From contig CAZRRO010000012.1 of the NCBI GenBank assembly GCA_964602595.1, forward strand, positions 139,062 to 203,061: a stretch of 64,000 bases of DNA, in the 5' to 3' direction. The notes under the pieces were generated by a model. The model was not told the DNA's origin, did not search any database, and saw only the letters and a program-made list of their open reading frames with translations. Positions 45,403 through 53,899 of the stretch are shown piece after piece; position 1 is the first letter of the stretch; each line of letters begins with the position of its first letter. The position numbers were made by a program, and so were the translations under genes. Source of the DNA: CAIWAH01 sp964602595. GTDB taxonomy: Bacteria > Verrucomicrobiota > Verrucomicrobiia > Limisphaerales > UBA9464.

Positions 45403-45416
45403 ACTCAATTTTGAGT
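45403..45416. promoter_or_regulatory. Inverted repeat upstream of the receiver gene
   Basis: ACTCAA-TT-TTGAGT is a perfect 6-bp palindrome 57 bp before the receiver start, followed by further GAGT/ACTC half-sites (45417-45430). It is an AT-richer island in GC-rich DNA and could be an operator or part of the promoter. No regulator is assigned. Confidence 0.3.
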
Positions 45417-45626
45417 GAGTAGAAACACTCAGGCCGGGCGGTGCGGCCGGAGCGTGGAGGCCCGCCCCGGTGGGGATTGCCTGCCCGCCTGGGAAGGCGA
45501 CAGCACTGGGACCGGGAGGGCGAACCGAATGGTTCGTGCGCCACTCCGTCGTTTCCCCTGCGCCGGCCGCCGGGATGGTCAGGCTGACGTGGCCGACCGG
45601 GCCCCGGGCAACGGCATCGTTCCAGC

Positions 45627-48398
45627 TCAATGCCCGTGGGCCTCGTGTTCCTTGATGTATTCCTGCTTGAGGCCGAGTTTTTCCGGGGCATGCAGGACGA
45701 GCATCTTCATGCGCACGTCGGCGGGCACGGTGGCGCGGGTGAGCTTGGAGACGGCGACCATCAGGCCGATGGCCAGCGGCACGGTCCAGATGGCGGGTTG
45801 CTCACACAGGATGCGGAGCAGGGGATGGGCGGCCCAGAAGTCGCTGAGGGCGATCCACTTCAGGTCGCTGAAGTTCGTGAGCGTCACCGCGGCGAGGGCG
45901 CACACGCCGCCGGTCAACATGCCGGCCGCGGCGCCGCGCATGGTCATGCCGCGCCACCACACGCTCATGAAGAGCAGCGGAAAGTAGCTCGCGGCGGCGA
46001 TGGCGAAGGCCTGGCCGACCATGAAGTTGATCTGGAGCGGTTCGACGAAGCTGCCCAGCACGACCGCCACGGTGCCGACGGCGACGGCGCAGAACTTGAA
46101 CATGCGCATCCGCTCGGCGGGCGTGGAGTTGGGCCGCAGCATCCGCCCGTAAACGTCGTGGGCCAGCGCGCCGGTCATGGACACCAGCAGGCCGCTGAAG
46201 GTGCTCATGAACGCCGCGAACGCCCCGGCGCAGGTGATGCCGCTGAGAATCGAGCCCCAAGGGATTTGCGATTTGCGATTTGCGATTTGCGATTTCTGAG
46301 AGGCGGGCTCTGCCCCAGTGGATGACTGAACAGATCCGGTCACACCCGTCTTCCCCTCTTCCTGCTTTCCTATTTTCCAAATTCCTCCGTCTTTTGAGTC
46401 CAACACCTTGGGTAGCTCCAGCACCACCTTGTCCGTGCCCTTCGCGCCGGTGCCTTCGTAGAGCGAGGGCATGAGGTTGCGGCCCATGACGCCGAAGACG
46501 GGCGGGAACACGTAGAAGATGCCGATCAGGATCATCACCCACATGGTGGTGCGCTTGGCGGCGACGCCGTCGGGGTTGGTGTAGAAGCGCACGAGGATGT
46601 GCGGCAACCCCGCCGTGCCGCAGACCAGCGCGATGATGAGCGAGTAGGTGTAGAGCAGCGCGTAGGGTTTCGCCTGTTCGGAATCCAGCTTCGCCGCCTT
46701 GGCGGCTTTGGTGGTCAGCGGGCCGAAGGGGTTCAACCAAGTCTCGTCCTTCGGAGCCTTGGCTGGAAGCGGGAGCCGGGATTGCACACTTGGGGCGGTG
46801 GCCAAGGTGGCTGCCATCGCGGGTGGCATGGCCAAGATTTGAGATCCGGCTGGCTGGAGAAACACTCCGTGGTTGGTCAGGAAGCTGGTGTATTGGCTGA
46901 CGACTCCGGACCAGTTTGTCTCCCGGATCGTCATGGGTCCCAGCATGCGGGGAAGCTCCAGATTGGTGTGGGCGACGACCGTTTTACCGCTGAACCGCGC
47001 ATACTCGATCAGCACGGAAGCGAGTTTGGCGTCGCTTACCATGTAGTAGGGCACGCCGTTGCCGAACAGGGCCTTGGCACGGTCCTCCAGACGGTCTGTC
47101 AGCGAAGGCGCCTCGAAGCGGACCCAGCCATTCACGGATTCCACCGTCATCCGGGTGCTGAGGCTGATCAGGTTCGTGGTCAGCGGGCCGGAGGAGTTGC
47201 GCCAGGTCGCATCGGCGGGGAGTTTGGCCGTCTCAGCGGCGTTCGCGGCGAGACGGTCGCTGATCTTCATGTTGTAGTCGGCCAGACGGTCCAAGGGCAG
47301 CCAACGCACTAGGTCCTGCTCATGCACAATGGCCACCCGGTTGGTGGCAATCTGGGATTCCCCGTTCACGATGAGCGGCTTGCCGTTGGTGCGAACCCAA
47401 CTCAGGGCGCCTGTGCGTTGCAAAGTGTCCTCAGTCAGGGCGGCATACTGGTCAGCTTTCAGTGTGGTGGCATGACTGATCCAGACGGTGCTGTTCGTGA
47501 GTTCCGAACTGATCAGGAGGCGCTTGCCCGTCAGCGCGACGTAGTTGCTCGCCAAGTGACAGATATTCCACGGCTGGTTCGTGATGGGGCCGAAGGACAA
47601 TTCCCGGTAGGCGGACAGCTTCAGCGGTCCCACCTGATTGCCGACCCGGAACGCAGCCGGAATGTCTGTGGCGGGGCCGGGCTCAAACCATGCGAAGGCG
47701 GGTGTGATCGGAGCACCCTGGGCGGGCCCGTTCCCGCCATCGCCGTTCACGCCGACCTGTTTTCCGTAGCCCCCATACACGCTCATCAGCACGAAGATGG
47801 GCACGGAGATGGCGAACATCTTCGCCCAATACTGGAAGGCCTGCACCAGCGTGATGCCCTTCATGCCGCCCAGCGCGACGTTCAGCGTGATGACCGCCCC
47901 GACCAGCACCACGCCCACCCAATACGGCAGGCCGGGGAAGATGTAGGCCAGGGTCGTGCCCGCGCCCTTCATCTGCGGCATGGTGTAGAAGAAGCCGATG
48001 AACAGGACGAAGATCACCGCGATCTTGCGGAACAGCGGCGAGTCGTAACGGCCCTCGGCGAAGTCGGGGATCGTGTAGGCGCCGAAGCGGCGAAGCGGTC
48101 CGGCGATGAACAGCAGCAGGAACAGGTAGCCGCAGGCGTAACAGACGGGATACCACAGCGCGTCATAGCCGCTGGACATGACCATGCCGGCCACGCCCAT
48201 GAACGAGGCGGCGGACAGGTATTCGCCGGAGATGGCCGAGGCGTTCCAGCCAACCGAGACGCTGCGCCCGGCGACGAAGAAGTCGGACGCGGATTTGGAA
48301 GTCTTGGCCGAGCGGAAGCCCATCCAGATCGTGACCGCGACGGTGACGAGCGAGAAGGCGAGGATCCAAGGGTCGAAGGCGGCGAGCATGGGATTCAA
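45627..48398 (-). CDS. ActP-like sodium:solute (acetate-type) symporter with large inserted domain
   Basis: 923 aa; E. coli ActP is about 550. N-terminal helices match ActP (SKSASDFFVAGRSVSVGWNASAISGEYLSAASFMGVAG, then YTIPDFAEGRYDS). After the first six or so helices an insert of about 345 residues (about 225-570, starting KQVGVNGDGGNGPAQGAP) precedes the resuming membrane core (YSLIIALVCGTAGLPHILVRFYTNPDG). A second low-complexity insert (GIWKIGKQEEGKTG and SQKSQIANRKSQIP) is encoded by short tandem repeats. The DUF485 gene two positions upstream is the usual YjcH-type partner. Transport of acetate or a similar monocarboxylate is inferred. Confidence 0.88.
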   Translation of the reverse strand: MNPMLAAFDPWILAFSLVTVAVTIWMGFRSAKTSKSASDFFVAGRSVSVGWNASAISGEYLSAASFMGVAGMVMSSGYDALWYPVCYACGYLFLLLFIAGPLRRFGAYTIPDFAEGRYDSPLFRKIAVIFVLFIGFFYTMPQMKGAGTTLAYIFPGLPYWVGVVLVGAVITLNVALGGMKGITLVQAFQYWAKMFAISVPIFVLMSVYGGYGKQVGVNGDGGNGPAQGAPITPAFAWFEPGPATDIPAAFRVGNQVGPLKLSAYRELSFGPITNQPWNICHLASNYVALTGKRLLISSELTNSTVWISHATTLKADQYAALTEDTLQRTGALSWVRTNGKPLIVNGESQIATNRVAIVHEQDLVRWLPLDRLADYNMKISDRLAANAAETAKLPADATWRNSSGPLTTNLISLSTRMTVESVNGWVRFEAPSLTDRLEDRAKALFGNGVPYYMVSDAKLASVLIEYARFSGKTVVAHTNLELPRMLGPMTIRETNWSGVVSQYTSFLTNHGVFLQPAGSQILAMPPAMAATLATAPSVQSRLPLPAKAPKDETWLNPFGPLTTKAAKAAKLDSEQAKPYALLYTYSLIIALVCGTAGLPHILVRFYTNPDGVAAKRTTMWVMILIGIFYVFPPVFGVMGRNLMPSLYEGTGAKGTDKVVLELPKVLDSKDGGIWKIGKQEEGKTGVTGSVQSSTGAEPASQKSQIANRKSQIPWGSILSGITCAGAFAAFMSTFSGLLVSMTGALAHDVYGRMLRPNSTPAERMRMFKFCAVAVGTVAVVLGSFVEPLQINFMVGQAFAIAAASYFPLLFMSVWWRGMTMRGAAAGMLTGGVCALAAVTLTNFSDLKWIALSDFWAAHPLLRILCEQPAIWTVPLAIGLMVAVSKLTRATVPADVRMKMLVLHAPEKLGLKQEYIKEHEAHGH
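46263..46297. repeat. GATTTGC heptamer tandem repeat inside symporter gene
   Basis: Four perfect GATTTGC units plus a fifth ending GATTTCT, encoding the KSQIANRKSQI stretch. Seven-bp units shift the frame by one base per unit, so only certain copy numbers keep the gene open. Confidence 0.85.
46359..46385. repeat. GGAAAGCAGGAAG-type repeat inside symporter gene (inverted orientation)
   Basis: On the minus strand reads as TTTGGAAAATAGGAAAGCAGG followed by AAG, related to the repeats at 48403, 48857 and 48912. It encodes WKIGKQEEG. Confidence 0.6.
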
Positions 48399-48402
48399 TT
48401 TG

Positions 48403-48424
48403 GAAGGCAGGAAAACAGGAAAGG
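48403..48424 (+). repeat. 22-bp direct repeat, left of GxxExxY gene
   Basis: GAAGGCAGGAAAACAGGAAA followed by GG. Identical to 48857-48878; lies 8 bp beyond the 3' end of the GxxExxY gene, between it and the symporter start. Confidence 0.85.
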
Positions 48425-48431
48425 GCGAAGA

Positions 48432-48842
48432 CTAAGATTCCATTGTGCCAGAGGTGCTGGAATCAGGACCGAAGCGTTCACGGCCCACGCGCTTCACGGT
48501 CAGGGGCATGGAGTTGAAGTTGATCAGCAGGCCGGCGTCGAGGTTCAGGGCCTTGAGGTAGGAGCGGACGGTGGCGAAAAAGATCGGGTCCAGGTCGGTG
48601 ACGGCCTTCAGCTCAACTACCACGAGTCCTTCCACCAGCAGATCCAGCCGGTGTTCACCAATGGGGCGTTGCCGGTAGGTGAGCGGAACGGGCTTTTGGC
48701 GCTCGTAGCGCAGACCGCAGAACTCCAATTCCACGCACATGGCCTGCTCGTAAAGCGGTTCGAGAAAACCCGGCCCCAGCTCACGGTGGACGGCAATCGC
48801 AGCAGCGATGATCCGGCCGGTGAGTTGCTCGTGGGGAAGCAT
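48432..48842 (-). CDS. GxxExxY protein (PD-(D/E)XK nuclease-like)
   Basis: 136 aa from ATG at 48842 (MLPHEQLTGRIIAAAIAVHRELGPGF). The name-giving motif is GFLEPLYE. HRLDLLVEGLVVVELKAV contains the D...ExK core of a PD-(D/E)XK nuclease fold. The end has the family LLINFNSMPLTVKRV. The family occurs in many copies in Verrucomicrobia, Lentisphaerae and Planctomycetes, and its function is unknown. It sits between the DUF485 and symporter genes that normally adjoin, and lies between identical 22-bp repeats, suggesting insertion as a unit. Confidence 0.9.
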   Translation of the reverse strand: MLPHEQLTGRIIAAAIAVHRELGPGFLEPLYEQAMCVELEFCGLRYERQKPVPLTYRQRPIGEHRLDLLVEGLVVVELKAVTDLDPIFFATVRSYLKALNLDAGLLINFNSMPLTVKRVGRERFGPDSSTSGTMES

Positions 48843-48856
48843 GGCGCGGAAAATCA

Positions 48857-48878
48857 GAAGGCAGGAAAACAGGAAAGG
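48857..48878 (+). repeat. 22-bp direct repeat, right of GxxExxY gene
   Basis: Identical to 48403-48424, 15 bp before the GxxExxY start codon. The two copies are 454 bp apart and bracket the gene. Confidence 0.85.
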
Positions 48879-48900
48879 AGGCGGACGAGGCGAAAAGCAA

Positions 48901-49236
48901 TCATGGTAATTCCTTCCTGCTTTCCTGCCTTCCAGATTCATTCGCTTCTTTAACCTCGGCGTCCTCGAGGGCGATGGAGCGGCGGATGAAGAGGAAGGAG
49001 ATGATCCAGACGAAGGGGAAGAACAGCACGCCGAGCAGCAGCCAGGTGAGCGTGAAGCCGCCCACGCGCACGGCCATCGCCTCGGGAAAGAAGTAGTTCA
49101 GCAGCGGCATGCCCAGCAGGGCGATCAGGAACGCGGCGGCGCACGCCACGGACAGCCGCAGTTGGCGGCGCATGAGCGTGTGGAGGAACGATTCGCTGTG
49201 GATGTAGTCCGTCGGCTTCGGTTCCGGGGAAGTCAT
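48901..49236 (-). CDS. DUF485 (YjcH-like) membrane protein, symporter partner
   Basis: 111 aa. Short soluble start with FLHTLMRRQLRLSVACAAAFLIALLGMPLLNYF, then a second helix TLTWLLLGVLFFPFVWIISFLFI. In E. coli and others this small two-helix protein is encoded directly before actP. The last ~13 residues (ANESGRQESRKELP) derive from an inverted copy of the 22-bp-type repeat, so the original C-terminus has been altered by repeat insertion. Confidence 0.9.
   Translation of the reverse strand: MTSPEPKPTDYIHSESFLHTLMRRQLRLSVACAAAFLIALLGMPLLNYFFPEAMAVRVGGFTLTWLLLGVLFFPFVWIISFLFIRRSIALEDAEVKEANESGRQESRKELP
48912..48934 (-). repeat. Inverted copy of the GAAGGCAGGAAA repeat at the end of the DUF485 gene
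   Basis: Reads TGGAAGGCAGGAAAGCAGG then AAGG on the minus strand, differing slightly from the 48403/48857 copies and in opposite orientation to them. Confidence 0.75.
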
Positions 49237-49382
49237 GGGCGGAGGGTGTAGCGGAAGCCGCCGGGAAGCTCAAAGGGCAAAGCGGTATTGGCCCCTTGTT
49301 TTCCAGCGGTTAGGTCGCTGCGGACGGACAAATTCGCCGGCACGGCTGGTCCGCGGTGGGCTGCATCTGCTAGGGTTCAACC

Positions 49383-50063
49383 ATGCGCCCGCTCAAGGAG
49401 GTCATCATCGCCCTGCGTCACGAATTGGAGGCTGCGCTTCACGCGGAGCCGACCGTTCCCGGCGGCCGCCAGTGGGAGGCGGAACGGGTAGTGGTTTCCC
49501 TGGAGCTGGAGTTGGCCGAACCACCGGGTGCGGACGGAGCGCCGGCGCTTGCCTTCGGTGTTCGCTCGGCGGGTTTGCGCGTTTCCGAGGCGGCGGGTGC
49601 GGTCCGGCCGCCGGCCGTGACCATTGAGTTCAAGCTGCGGGCCAACGCCGCAACGGAAGCCCCGCTGGCCGCTAGCCCGGTCGCGGCCGAACCCAAGGTG
49701 CCGGGTTCGGCAGCGCCGGCCGATCCACGGGTGGAGGCGCTGGCCCAGGTGTTCGGGGCGCCGGGCGGTTTCTACAGCCACCTGCGGGCGGAGGTTTTCA
49801 GTTCCACGATCGAGGAACTCCCGGAGGACGCCTACGCCCAGCTGCTGGCGGCCTGGGCTGGGCATTCGCCGACGGCGGAGGATCCCCGGCTGACGCAGGC
49901 CCAGGGCCAGATCGCCAACCTGCTCCGGAGCTGCCCGGCCGGCTCGGCCGAGGCGGGCTTGCAGCGACTGCGCGAGGCGCTGGTGGGCATCGGTCGGCCG
50001 GAACTGCGGCGACTGATTGCGGCGAATTGGCGGAACGAAGGCCTTGCTTCCGGCTTGCCGTGA
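49383..50063 (+). CDS. Trypco2-like domain protein of unknown function
   Basis: 226 aa. The first ~85 residues (PLKEVIIALRHELEAAL, VSLELELAEPPG, a Val/Glu beta segment and VTIEFKLR) match the layout of the trypsin-co-occurring domain 2. That domain is known from NTP-dependent conflict systems, usually beside a peptidase or NTPase. A Pro/Ala linker (about 88-115) leads to an all-helical C-terminal domain of about 110 residues without recognised family. No NTPase or trypsin gene is adjacent, so the role is open. The domain match is by eye. Confidence 0.6.
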   Translation: MRPLKEVIIALRHELEAALHAEPTVPGGRQWEAERVVVSLELELAEPPGADGAPALAFGVRSAGLRVSEAAGAVRPPAVTIEFKLRANAATEAPLAASPVAAEPKVPGSAAPADPRVEALAQVFGAPGGFYSHLRAEVFSSTIEELPEDAYAQLLAAWAGHSPTAEDPRLTQAQGQIANLLRSCPAGSAEAGLQRLREALVGIGRPELRRLIAANWRNEGLASGLP

Positions 50064-50153
50064 ACCGCGGGCAGCGGCGGTCCGGCGAACCTGCGGTGCC
50101 GGGAATCCACTTGCCTCGCCGGCCGCCTTCCCCAACCTCCGCGCCGTTTCGAT

Positions 50154-51329
50154 ATGAACTACCACATCGCGCAGCGTGCTGCCTCGTTGTCCCCGTCCCT
50201 GACCTTGGCCATTGATTCAAAGGCCAAGGCCATGAAAGCGGCGGGCGAAGACGTCGTGGGTTTCGGCGCGGGCGAGCCCGATTTCGATACTCCCCAGCAC
50301 ATCAAGGATGCCGCGGCCAAGGCGCTGGCGGGCGGGTTCACGAAATACACGCCGAGCAGCGGCATTCCCGAGCTGCGCGAGGCCATCGCGGCCAAGTTCA
50401 AGGCGGAGAACGGCCTGACCTACAAGCCGTCCCAGATCGTCGTCAGCAACGGTGGCAAACATTCCTGCTACAACGTCATCCTCGCCACCTGCCAGGAAGG
50501 CGACGAGGTCATCATCCCTTCTCCCTATTGGCTCAGCTATCCCGAGATGGCCAAGCTCGCCGGTGCCAAGCCCGTGATCCTCGAGACCACGGACAAGACC
50601 GAGTTCAAGGTCACGCCCGCCCAGCTCCGCGCCGCCATCACGCCGAACACCCGGCTGTTCATCCTCAATTCCCCGAGCAACCCCACCGGCAGCGTCTACA
50701 CGCCCGACGAAATCAAGGCCCTCGGCGACATCTGCGTGGAAAAGGGTGTGCTCATCATGAGCGACGAAATCTACGAGCACCTCACCTATGACGGTGCCGT
50801 GGTCAAGAGCGTCGCCAGCTTCAGCCAAGCCCACTACGACCACACCATCATCGTCCACGGCTTCGCCAAAGCCTGGAGCATGACTGGATGGCGGTTGGGC
50901 TTCCTCGCCGCCCCGGAACCCATCGCAAAGGCCATCGACGCCGTGCAAAGCCATAGCACCAGCAATCCGTGCTCCTTCGCCCAGAAGGGTGGCGTGGCCG
51001 CGTTGACCGGACCGCAGGATCATCTGCCCGGTTGGCTCGCGGAATACGCCAAGCGCCGCACTCGCGCGTGGCAGATGCTCAATGCGATCCCGGGCGTCAC
51101 ATGCGTGAACAGCAAGGGCGCGTTCTACCTCTTCCCGAACATCAGCGGCACCGGTCTCAAGTCCGCTGACTTCTGCGCCCGCTTGCTGGAGCAGGAAAAA
51201 GTCGCCGCCGTCCCGGGCATCGCCTTCGGAGCCGACGACTATATCCGCATCAGCTACGCGACGAGCCTCGCCAACATCGAAAAGGGCCTGGAGCGGATGG
51301 ACCGCTTCGTCCGCGCGTTGAAGAAGTAA
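50154..51329 (+). CDS. PLP-dependent aminotransferase, aspartate aminotransferase type
   Basis: 391 aa, class I fold. Substrate-binding start FGAGEPDFDTP, YTPSSGIPELREAIA, conserved NSPSNPTG, PLP Asp/Tyr in SDEIYEHL, and the Schiff-base Lys in HGFAKAWSMTGWRLG. The Arg binding the substrate carboxylate is in DYIRISYATS. It most resembles the bacterial Ib aspartate/prephenate aminotransferase group. coaD starts 13 bp downstream. Confidence 0.93.
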   Translation: MNYHIAQRAASLSPSLTLAIDSKAKAMKAAGEDVVGFGAGEPDFDTPQHIKDAAAKALAGGFTKYTPSSGIPELREAIAAKFKAENGLTYKPSQIVVSNGGKHSCYNVILATCQEGDEVIIPSPYWLSYPEMAKLAGAKPVILETTDKTEFKVTPAQLRAAITPNTRLFILNSPSNPTGSVYTPDEIKALGDICVEKGVLIMSDEIYEHLTYDGAVVKSVASFSQAHYDHTIIVHGFAKAWSMTGWRLGFLAAPEPIAKAIDAVQSHSTSNPCSFAQKGGVAALTGPQDHLPGWLAEYAKRRTRAWQMLNAIPGVTCVNSKGAFYLFPNISGTGLKSADFCARLLEQEKVAAVPGIAFGADDYIRISYATSLANIEKGLERMDRFVRALKK

Positions 51330-51342
51330 CCCGATTGAATCA

Positions 51343-51858
51343 ATGCCCGCGGAACCCAAACACGGCGTCTACGCGGGCACGTTCGATCCGCTTACTATCG
51401 GCCACCTGTGGATGATCGAACAGGGCGTCCGGCTGTTCGACCGGTTCACGGTGGCCATCGGCATCAACCCGAACAAGAAGCCGACCTTCAGCGAGGCCGA
51501 ACGGTTGGAGCTTCTGCGGGAATCCATCCGGCATCTTCCGGGCGTCGAAGTCACCAGCTTCGGCGCCCAGTTCCTCATCCACTACGCGAAGTCCATCGGC
51601 GGAACGCACATCCTGCGCGGCATCCGTTCGCCGAGCGACTTCGAGTATGAACGCACCATGCGGAATCTGAACGGCGACCTGGAACCGAAGGTCACGAGCG
51701 TCTTCCTCATGCCGCCGCGCGACATTGCGGAAGTCAGCTCCAGCATGGTGAAGGGTCTGATCGGTCCGGAAGGCTGGGAACCTATCGTGGAGAAATACGT
51801 CCCGCCTCCGGTCTATGGGAGGCTGCTGAGGAAATTCCGTGGCGGCACCGACCCTTGA
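51343..51858 (+). CDS. coaD: Phosphopantetheine adenylyltransferase
   Basis: 171 aa. It transfers AMP from ATP to 4'-phosphopantetheine, the penultimate step of coenzyme A synthesis. GTFDPLTIGHLWMIEQ is the TxGH nucleotide motif; LRGIRSPSDFEYE and VSSSMVKGL are the conserved Arg and ISSTxVRE-like segments. Length is normal (about 160-170). It follows the aminotransferase gene closely and may share its promoter. Confidence 0.96.
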   Translation: MPAEPKHGVYAGTFDPLTIGHLWMIEQGVRLFDRFTVAIGINPNKKPTFSEAERLELLRESIRHLPGVEVTSFGAQFLIHYAKSIGGTHILRGIRSPSDFEYERTMRNLNGDLEPKVTSVFLMPPRDIAEVSSSMVKGLIGPEGWEPIVEKYVPPPVYGRLLRKFRGGTDP

Positions 51859-51871
51859 GCAATAGCTCGCG

Positions 51872-52471
51872 CTGTGGTCGCGGATCAGCGCAACCGGAGA
51901 CGGCCGCTCGGTCTGGAACGAGCTGGAGCGTCGCTACCGGGAGCCGCACCGGCCGTATCACAACTTCGACCACATCGGGCATTGCCTGGCTGAGTTCGAG
52001 GCCGTGCGGTCGTTGGCTGAATCTCCCGATGCTGTGGAGCTCGCCATCTGGTTCCACGACGCGATCTACGACACGCACGCGAAGGACAACGAGGAACAGA
52101 GCGCCCGACTAGCCGCGCAGTTTCTCGATGAAGCCGGAGTCGATCCCGGGCTCATCTCGTCGGTCGGGTCGTTGATCCACGCGACGAAACATGCAGCCCC
52201 GCCTGGTTCGCCGGATGCCGCGCTTCTGGTGGATATCGACCTGGCGATCCTCGGTCAGCCCCGCGAGCGCTATGCCCGCTTCGAGGAGGAAATCCGCAGC
52301 GAGTATTCGTGGGTGGCGCCCGCTGATTTTGGGGCGGGTCGCGGCACCATTCTGGGTGGCTTTCTGGGACGCCCCGCGATTTACAGCACCGATTCGTTTT
52401 GCCGGCGTTACGAGGCATCCGCCAGGGGCAATCTCCGGTGGGCCATTGCGCGGCTGGCCCAAGGTGGTTGA
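51872..52471 (+). CDS. Predicted HD-superfamily metal-dependent hydrolase (COG4339-like), start unclear
   Basis: About 199 aa if read from CTG at 51872. The conserved core is YREPHRPYHNFDHIGHCL, then AIWFHDAIYD (the HD motif) and HATKHAAPP. The family normally has about 200 residues, starting just before a Trp-rich helix, so translation must begin upstream of the first His motif. But the frame has TAG at 51863 and no ATG or GTG before 52004, which lies after that motif. A CTG or ATC start, or a recent start-codon loss, are the options. It follows coaD by 13 bp. Confidence 0.7.
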   Translation: MWSRISATGDGRSVWNELERRYREPHRPYHNFDHIGHCLAEFEAVRSLAESPDAVELAIWFHDAIYDTHAKDNEEQSARLAAQFLDEAGVDPGLISSVGSLIHATKHAAPPGSPDAALLVDIDLAILGQPRERYARFEEEIRSEYSWVAPADFGAGRGTILGGFLGRPAIYSTDSFCRRYEASARGNLRWAIARLAQGG

Positions 52472-52477
52472 TGCGGA

Positions 52478-53711
52478 CTAATCCCGCACCGCGCCGACCA
52501 CCATCTCCAGAACCCGCCGCAGCCCGTCGTCGCCGCCGCGGCTGCCTTCGTGGAAGGGCGTCCGGGCGATCGGCTTCCAGTTGTCGCGTGAGGTGTCGAC
52601 GTCATTGGGCTGCGGCACGTCGGTCAACGTGGGATCGTATTGGCCGTTGTTGCCGCCCATCTTGTAGATCACGAGATCGAGCGATGGCACGATCATCAGG
52701 CCGAAGCCGCCCGCGCCTGATTTCCAGAAGGCGTCCTTGGGAGCACCGGCCACATGCGCGTCGGAGTTGTGCTCGAACTGGAGGCTGAAGGGCGTGTGCG
52801 GATTGAAGTGCGACGGCTTGGCGCAGAGCGCGATGTAGTCGGCGGGAATGAGCTGTCTGCCGGCCCACTGGCCCCCATGGGCAAGGCAGTAGCCGAAACG
52901 CACCGCGTCCGTGGCGTGGACGGCGATGCTGCCCGCGCCGTTCGCGTGCGGCATGCGGAAGCCACCGCGGTTCAGGCAATACCCCCCAAGGGCCCCAACC
53001 CATCGGCTTGGCGAGGCGTTCGTCGATGAAGCGGTCGAGTTCCATGCCGGTCACATGACGGAGCACGATGCTGGCAATGTGCGGAGCAGGGGAGGAATAG
53101 GAGTATCCGCCGCCAGCATTCGTCCACATGGGAACCTTGAGCGACGATTGGTCGAGATCGTGAATGTTCTGGCCGGGCACGCTTTTGAACTGGATGACCT
53201 TTCCTTCCGCCACGGCCGTGGGTGAACCGCCTTCGCCCCAGTAACCGGCCGACATGCAGAGCAGGTGGCCCAGCGTGATGTCGGCGCGGCGCGGATCATC
53301 GAGCGGCAACGCTTCCGGGAGGAACTTCTCCGTGAAGACCTTCGTGTTGAGGCCGTCGGGAATCTTGTCGCGGAACTCCTTGAGCATGATGCCGCACGCG
53401 ATGCTGGTGTAGGCCTTGCCGGTGGACGCCATGTCCGGATTCACGTTGCGTCCGGCTCGACCGAAGTAGCGCTCGAACACGAGGTAGCCCTTGCGCACGA
53501 CGACGAGCCCGCCGTTCTGCGTGCAACGCTGGGTGAAGTCGTAGGCGCGTTCCAACGCGGCGGTGTCCAGGCCGGCCTTTTTCCGGATCGCCCGAGCATC
53601 CTGCAAGGTGCGCCAACCGCCTTGGCTGTCCGGCGGCGGAAAGTAATCGGCCGCGAAGCCAATTGAGCCGCCGAGCAGGGCGAGCACGAGGAAGGCAAAG
53701 GGGGAACGCAT
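52478..53711 (-). pseudogene. Serine hydrolase (beta-lactamase family), single frameshift
   Basis: Starts at ATG 53711 (MRSPFAFLVLALLGGSIGFAADYF, signal peptide) and encodes a class C-type beta-lactamase fold with SxxK in MASTGKAYTS, YSYSSP in the YxN position, and later WKSGAGGFG in the KTG/HxG position. The frame shifts at a run of six C (52982-52987 on the plus strand): after KPMGWGPWG the first frame continues in unrelated sequence, while the true continuation (YCLNRGGFRMPHANGAG) resumes in another frame to the stop at 52478. Removing one base restores a complete protein of about 410 residues. It may be a sequencing error, a recent inactivation, or slippage. Confidence 0.8.
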
Positions 53712-53899
53712 GAGGTGGCGTGGGTGTAACCGCACCGCGGGCCGGCGGGAATGCGGCAGGAAAGAAGTAGCGGACCAGTTGGCGTTTGGCTGGCTGCGTC
53801 CGACGCCCGGCGCGCGGGTTTCCCGGTTGAAGCCGGCGAATGATTCTACCAACGTCTGCCTGTCCCGCGCGCCATCCCCGGGGCAAAACTCTGCCCGCC

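Noticed and set aside
45352..45630. 92-codon minus-strand frame between the symporter and the receiver gene
   Set aside because: Low-complexity composition typical of random high-GC frames; an alternative frame on the same strand is equally open.
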